64,000 nucleotides of DNA from Deltaproteobacteria bacterium (GTDB lineage Bacteria; Myxococcota_A; UBA9042; PHBI01), in contig JACKFA010000004.1 of NCBI GenBank assembly GCA_020632715.1, positions 124,001-188,000 of the forward strand, given 5' to 3'. Below, piece by piece: positions 59,225 to 64,000 of the stretch (position 1 is the stretch's first letter; each line of letters opens with the position of its first letter). The position numbers and the translations under genes are program-made. A model generated the notes under the pieces. The model was not told the origin of the DNA. It saw only the letters and a list, made by a program, of their open reading frames with translations, and did not search any database.

Positions 59225-62200
59225 ATGGGGCAGAAGCTCCTCATCAACGTGGCTCACGAGGAGACGCGTGTCGCGCTCGTCGAGGCTGGTCGCATCCAGA
59301 ACCTCGAGATCGACACCTCGCGCGTCGACAGCAACAAGAACAACATCTACAAGGGCGTCGTGCACCGCGTGAACGCGAGCCTCCAGGCCGCGTTCGTCGA
59401 CTACGGCGCCGAGAAGCAGGGCTTCCTGCCGCTCTCCGAGATCCACGACCGCTACTACCCGCGGGCGCTCAAGGGCAAGAAGGTGCCGATCCAGGAGGTC
59501 CTGGTCCAGGGGCAGGAGCTCATGGTCCAGGTCGTCAAGGACGAGATCGGCAACAAGGGCGCCTCGCTCACGACGTACATCGCGCTGCCGGGGCGCTGCC
59601 TCGTGCTCATGGCGGACAGCGACAAGACGGGCGTCTCGCGGCGCGCGTCGAACGAGGAGCGGCAGCGCATCAAGCAGCTCGTGAACGGGCTCCCCGTGCC
59701 CGAGGGCTTCGGCCTCATCGTGCGCACGGCGGCCGAGGGGCAGCCCGAGGAGGCGCTCCAGAACGACCTCGAGTACCTGTCGCGCCTGTGGACGAAGCTG
59801 CAGGAGCGCTACCGCACGCTCCGCGGCGCCGGCGTCATCCACCAGGAGCGCACGGTGGCGCTGCGGTTCATCCGCGACTACGTGGGCGCCGAGGTCGACG
59901 AGATCCTCGTCGACGACAAGGCCACGCACGAGGAGATCGTCGACTTCTGCACGGTCCTCGCGGCCGATCTGCGCGCGAAGATCCGCCTTTACGACGACCC
60001 GCGGCCGCTCTTCTCGCGGTTCCAGGTCGAGGACCAGATCGACGACATCTTCGCGCGGAAGATCGACCTGCCGTCGGGCGGGAGCATCGTCATCGACCAG
60101 ACCGAGGCCCTCGTCGCCATCGACGTGAACTCGGGCAAGGTGAAGACCGACGACATCGAGCAGACCGCGCTCACGACGAACCTCGAGGCGGCGGCCGAGA
60201 TCGCGAGGCAGCTGCGGATCCGCGACCGCGGCGGGCTCATCGTCTGCGACTTCATCGACATGCGGGACAAGAACAACATCCGCAAGGTCGAGCAGGCGAT
60301 GCGCGACGCCTTCGCCAGCGATAAGGCGAAGGTGAAGCTGAGCAAGATCAGCGAGTTCGGGCTGATGGAGGTGAGCCGCCAGCGGCTCCAGAGCTCCATC
60401 ATGACGGGCAGCTTCACGCCGTGCTCGGCGTGCGCCGGGAGCGGGCGGGTGCGGTCGGTGGAGTCGAGCGCGCTCTACCTGCTGCGGCGCATCAAGGAGA
60501 CGGTGGTGCGCGGGAACTACCTGCACGTGCAGGCGAAGATCCCCGTCGCCATCGCCAACTACATGCTGAACCGGAAGCGGCGCGAGCTGTCGGACATCGA
60601 GACGGAGACGGGCACGGCGGTGGAGATCATCGCGGACGTGCACTGCCCGCCGATGTCCGCGTACATCGAGCTCATGTCGCAGCCGACGAAGACGAAGCGG
60701 CCGCGGCGCGTGCTTCAGACCATCGACCTCGTGCGGAGCGAGGTCGACAAGCGCGAGCTCGACGAGGACGAGCAGGTCGAGCTCGAGCTCGCCGAGGAGC
60801 GCACTGGCTGGGTGCCGCCCGACGCGACGCGCTTCGACCTCGACGGGGAGAACCGCACGCTCGAGGCGGAGTTCGCGCACGAGCGGGAGATCCTCGCCGC
60901 CCAGCGCGAGGCGGACGAGTCCCTCGCGAGGCAGCTCGAGCTCGCCGAGCGGGCGAAGGTCATCGAGGCCGAGGCGCTCCTGATGCGGGAGCGGGCGCGC
61001 GAGGCGCGCGAGGCGCTCGGCGCGTGGGGGCGCTTCCGGACCTGGCTCTTCGGGCCGAAGAAGAAGGCCGAGGAGGAGGAGGCGGAGGCCGCCCCGGAGG
61101 CGGTGGCCGCGAAGGAGAAGCCGAGGTCGGAGGAGCGCTCGGGCCGCGACCGCGACCGCGACCGCGACCGCGACCGCCGCGGGCGCGACCGGGACCGCGA
61201 CCGCGACCGGGACCGCGACCGCGACGGCGAGAAGAAGGAGAGCCGGGACCGGGGCGGCGACGCCGAGCGGGCCGACAAGGACCGGGACCGGGACCGGGAC
61301 GGGCGCGGGAAGCGCGGGCGTGACCGGGATCGCGACAAGGACCGTCGCGGGCGGCGCACCGAGAGCGGTGCGCGGCGGAAGGAGCACGACAAGAAGGAGG
61401 CCGAGGAGGAGGTCGCCGCGTCCGGGAGCGGGCAGGCGGCGAGCCAGGCCGGGAGCGGGTCGTCGCGGCCCGCGGCGGCGGCGGCGGCGGCGTCCGAGGA
61501 GGCCGCGCCGAAGGCCGCGAGCGCGGCGCAGGGGCAGCGCGCGGACAGCGGCGCGAGCGACGACGGAGCGGCGACGACAGCGGGAAGAAGAAGCGGCGGC
61601 GGCGGCGGCGGCGGCGGCGCGCTCGCGCACCGAGGACGGGAGCGCCGATGCCGCGGAGACGCAGGCCGACGGCGTCGACGACGGTGACGACGACGACGAC
61701 GACGACGCGGACGAGAAGACCGAGAGCCAGTCGCAGGGGCAGCGCGGCGACGGCGGCGGGCGCGGTCGGGGCCGCGGGCGCGGCAACGAGCGTCCCGACA
61801 AGGCGGCCGCCTCCGGGCGGGGCGACGGCGGGAAGGACGGCGACGAGGAGCGCGCGAAGGCGAGCGAGCCGGCGCCGACGCGCACACCGACGGCGCCCTC
61901 GCTGCCGAAGGCGGGCGCGGTGCTCGACCTGCGGGGTCCCGGCGTCGTGGACCTCCGGAGCGGCGGCCCCGTGACCGGCGCGACGGAGCGCCCGGCGGCG
62001 AAGCCGGCGGCGGAGACGCGCGCGAGCGACTCGCCCAAGACGACGGCGCCGAGCCTGAAGGCGGCGGTGGTCGACCTCCGCGGCGGCGCCAAGAAGCCCG
62101 AGGAGAAGGCTCCGGAGCCGAAGCAGGAGCCGAAGGCCGAGGCCAAGCAGGAGCCGAAGGCCGAGGCCAAGCAGGAGCCGAAGGCCGAGGCCAAGCAGGA

Positions 62201-62645
62201 GCCGAAGGCCGAGGCCAAGCAGGAGCCGAAGCCGGCCTCGAAGGCCGAGGCCAAGCAGGAGCCGAAGGCCGAGGCCAAGCAGGAGCCGAAGCCGGCCTCG
62301 AAGCCCGAGCCGAAGGCCGAGCCGAAGGCCGAGACGAAGCCCGCGGCGAAGGCCGAGCCCAGGTCGGACGCCAAGGCGGACGAGGAGGCCAAGCCGAAGG
62401 GCCGGCGCCGCGCCACGCAGGAGACCGCGGCCGCGCCCGACCCGGCGAAGGCCGCGGACGCTCCGGCGGACGGCGACGACGACGCGCCCCGCCCGCCGAC
62501 GCGCCGCCGCACGCGGCCGCGGACGGCGGAGACGGCGGCGGCCACGGCTGGCGCGGCCGCCGCGGCGCCGAGCGGCGGGACGGAGTCCAGCGTGAGCGAG
62601 CGCCTCGCGGCGCTGCGCGCGGCGCCCCAGCACAGCGAGGAGTAG
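59225..62645 (+). CDS. rng: Rne/Rng-family ribonuclease E/G (frameshifted C-terminal region)
   Basis: About 1,140 residues when corrected; ATG 59225 with GGAGGGAGGG upstream. The catalytic part aligns residue-for-residue with RNase E: S1 domain (NIYKGVVHRVNASLQAAFVDYG), catalytic Asp300 (IDVNSGK) and Asp342 (VCDFIDM), equivalent to E. coli Asp303/Asp346, and Zn-link Cys400/Cys403 (PCSACAGSG). After about residue 600 it is disordered: an Arg-Asp repeat block, an acidic/Ala region, a Lys/Arg tract, then KQEPKAEA repeats. At 61565-61630 the frame changes; two single-base losses would give DDSGKKKRRRR then SRTEDGSADAAE and the stop at 62645. Read literally it ends at 61687. The gene could equally be called rne. 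serS follows 7 nt later. Confidence 0.9.
61143..61357 (+). repeat. Arg-Asp dipeptide repeat region in RNase E/G
   Basis: Runs of cgcgac/cgggac hexamers encode RDRDRDRD blocks interrupted by RRGRD, GEKKESRDRGG and similar. It is a mixed-charge low-complexity segment, often found in RNA-binding, condensate-forming regions. Confidence 0.85.
62121..62300 (+). repeat. 24-bp tandem repeat encoding KQEPKAEA
   Basis: At least six near-identical units, two of them extended by PKPAS. It lies in the C-terminal tail of RNase E/G. Confidence 0.85.
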
Positions 62646-62652
62646 GCGGACG

Positions 62653-63915
62653 ATGCTCGACCTGCGGTACATCCTGGACAACCCGGAGGAGGCCACGGCG
62701 CGCCTCCGGAAGCGTGACCCGTCCGCCACCTTCGACCGCGTCTTCGAGCTCGACGGGGAGCGGCGCGCGGTCCTGACCCAGCACAACGAGCTCCGGCACG
62801 CGCAGAAGGAGCTCTCGAAGGGGATGGGCAGCGGCGACAAGGAGGCGCAGGCGGCGCTCCGCGAGAGGCTGAAGGGCATGTCGACCGAGGTGAAGGACCT
62901 CGAGGCGCGCCTGAAGGTCATCGAGGAGCAGCTGAGCGAGGTCATGCTGACCACGCCGAACCTGCCGCAGCCGGTGGTGCCGGAGGGGCGCAGCGAGGAG
63001 GACAACGTCGTGCTGCGCACGTGGGGAGAGCCCGCGGAGCACGCGTTCGACGCGGTCGACCACGTGGCGCTCGGCGAGAAGCTCGGGATCCTCGACTTCG
63101 AGGCGGCGGCGCGCCTCTCGGGGTCGGGGTTCGCGCTCTACCGCGGGCTCGGCGCGCGGCTCGAGCGCTCGCTGCAGAGCTTCATGCTCGACCTGCACAC
63201 CGAGCAGCACGGCTACACCGAGGTGTTGACGCCGTTCATCGTGCGGCGCGACGCCATGATGGGCACGGGGCAGCTGCCGAAGTTCGGCGACGACGCGTAC
63301 CGCATCGAGCCGGACGACCTCTTCCTGATCCCGACCGCCGAGGTCCCGGTCACGAACATGTGGCGGGAGCAGATCCTCGACGCGTCGCAGGTCCCGGCCC
63401 GCTTCTGCGCGTTCAGCCCGTGCTTCCGGCGCGAGGCGGGGTCCTACGGGCGCGACGTGAAGGGGCTCACGCGGGTGCACCAGTTCCAGAAGGTGGAGCT
63501 CGTGCACTTCGCGACGCCGGAGGGTTCGCAGGAGGCACACGAGCAGCTCGTGAGCCACGCCGAGAACGTGCTGAAGGCGCTCGGCCTCGCGTACCGCGTG
63601 GTCGATCTGTGCGGCGGCGACCTCGGGTTCGGCGCGTCGCGCTGCTACGACATCGAGGTCTGGCTGCCCGTGCAGAAGCGCTGGCGCGAGATCTCGAGCT
63701 GCTCGAACTTCCTCGACTTCCAGGCGCGGCGGGCGGACATCCGCTACCGCCCGGGGCCGGGGGAGAAGCCGCGATACGTGCACACGCTGAACGGCAGCGG
63801 CCTCGCCATCGGGCGCACGGTCATGGCCATCCTCGAGGTGTACCAGAACGCGGACGGCACGGTGACGGTCCCCGAGGCGCTCCGCCCGTACATGCGGACG
63901 GACGTCATCGGCTAG
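62653..63915 (+). CDS. serS: seryl-tRNA synthetase
   Basis: 420 residues, ATG 62653. The N-terminal antiparallel coiled coil that grips the tRNA long variable arm covers about 30-105. The class II catalytic core has motif 2 (FSPCFRREAGSYGRDVKGLTRVHQF) and motif 3 (GSGLAIGRTVMAILEVYQ), with the family-typical TSVCNMWRE-like sequence PVTNMWREQILD. It charges tRNA-Ser and the selenocysteine tRNA with serine. Length and spacing are normal. It lies 7 nt after the RNase E/G stop and is probably co-transcribed. Confidence 0.96.
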   Translation: MLDLRYILDNPEEATARLRKRDPSATFDRVFELDGERRAVLTQHNELRHAQKELSKGMGSGDKEAQAALRERLKGMSTEVKDLEARLKVIEEQLSEVMLTTPNLPQPVVPEGRSEEDNVVLRTWGEPAEHAFDAVDHVALGEKLGILDFEAAARLSGSGFALYRGLGARLERSLQSFMLDLHTEQHGYTEVLTPFIVRRDAMMGTGQLPKFGDDAYRIEPDDLFLIPTAEVPVTNMWREQILDASQVPARFCAFSPCFRREAGSYGRDVKGLTRVHQFQKVELVHFATPEGSQEAHEQLVSHAENVLKALGLAYRVVDLCGGDLGFGASRCYDIEVWLPVQKRWREISSCSNFLDFQARRADIRYRPGPGEKPRYVHTLNGSGLAIGRTVMAILEVYQNADGTVTVPEALRPYMRTDVIG

Positions 63916-63958
63916 GGAAGCGGGCGGGCGCCGGGCTGCGGCGGGAGAAGAGAGCTCG

Positions 63959-63982
63959 CGCCAAGGCGCCAAGCCGCCAAGG
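63959..63982. repeat. 8-bp tandem repeat CGCCAAGG x3
   Basis: CGCCAAGG, CGCCAAGC, CGCCAAGG in the spacer after serS, running to the window end. It is comparable in period and copy number to the CTCCGTGT array at 39496-39519. Confidence 0.7.
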
Positions 63983-64000
63983 GGGCGAGGCCTTCCTTGG

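Noticed and set aside
61143..61357. Satellite-like or structural DNA repeat
   Set aside because: The repeat is in frame and explained by the RD-rich tail of RNase E/G.
1..64000. Insertion sequences, integrases, prophage genes, tRNA or rRNA genes
   Set aside because: No transposase, integrase or phage structural motifs, and no tRNA-like or rRNA sequence was recognised by reading; a covariance-model search was not possible.

Overview
This is a very GC-rich (about 70-75% by eye) bacterial chromosomal window with about 45 protein genes. Several features together suggest a Myxococcota or related 'deltaproteobacterial' organism: many lipoproteins with Asp/Thr/Pro/Ala-rich linkers, Hanks-type Ser/Thr kinases (one fused to a NACHT ATPase and paired with an ECF sigma factor), CGVC-repeat surface proteins, TolB/TPR/PEGA proteins, and large OmpA/beta-barrel proteins. 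No rRNA, tRNA, insertion sequence, prophage or CRISPR array was seen. The assignment is an inference from gene content.

Layout. 0-8.5 kb: the 3' end of an exported protein, a lipoprotein with a discoidin-like C-terminus, a rhomboid protease with a zinc ribbon, a CPBP protease with a PDZ domain, a chemoreceptor and a CsgG/TolB-like exported protein. 8.5-10 kb: two convergent VapBC modules. 10-15.9 kb: a head-group/glycan locus with a GT4 glycosyltransferase, a pseudo-nucleotidyltransferase fused to a CDP-alcohol phosphatidyltransferase and, divergently, a LicC/PntC-like cytidylyltransferase, a second CDP-alcohol phosphatidyltransferase and a PhnW-like 2-aminoethylphosphonate transaminase. 15.9-19.2 kb: an ECF sigma factor and kinase-NACHT-membrane protein operon. 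19.4-28.2 kb: pirin, a lysyl-oxidase-like lipoprotein and three propeller or unknown lipoproteins. 28.2-32.6 kb: a SPASM-type radical SAM protein, then a GT2, NodB deacetylase and B12-type radical SAM operon. 32.7-39.3 kb: homoserine kinase, a methyltransferase, a second CPBP protease, a PEGA protein and a kelch lipoprotein. 39.3-39.5 kb: a hairpin- and repeat-rich spacer. 39.6-45.3 kb: ApaG and a ~1,700-residue outer-membrane protein. 45.4-53.1 kb: a kinase with TolB/TPR sensor (probably one gene split by an indel), an unknown periplasmic protein, a STAND ATPase regulator and a possible CIS-type effector. 53.3-56.5 kb: a BON-OmpA, coiled-coil/HhH and CYTH operon. 56.7-64 kb: a polytopic membrane protein, a small lipoprotein, RNase E/G and seryl-tRNA synthetase.

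Two window-wide observations stand out. First, about eight genes have a good -10 box 5-8 nt before the start codon and no Shine-Dalgarno, which implies leaderless mRNAs; other genes have ordinary leaders with GGAGG-type sites. Second, at least five clearly real genes are interrupted by single-base indels, mostly in short G/C runs, and a sixth gene pair looks like another case. This looks more like assembly error than biology, and the affected genes should be read as probably intact.

The most interesting candidates for new biology are the AEP/CDP-alcohol locus (possible phosphonolipid synthesis), the ECF sigma/kinase-NACHT operon, the BON-OmpA/HhH/CYTH envelope operon, and the orphan Cys-His effector-like protein at 52-53 kb.
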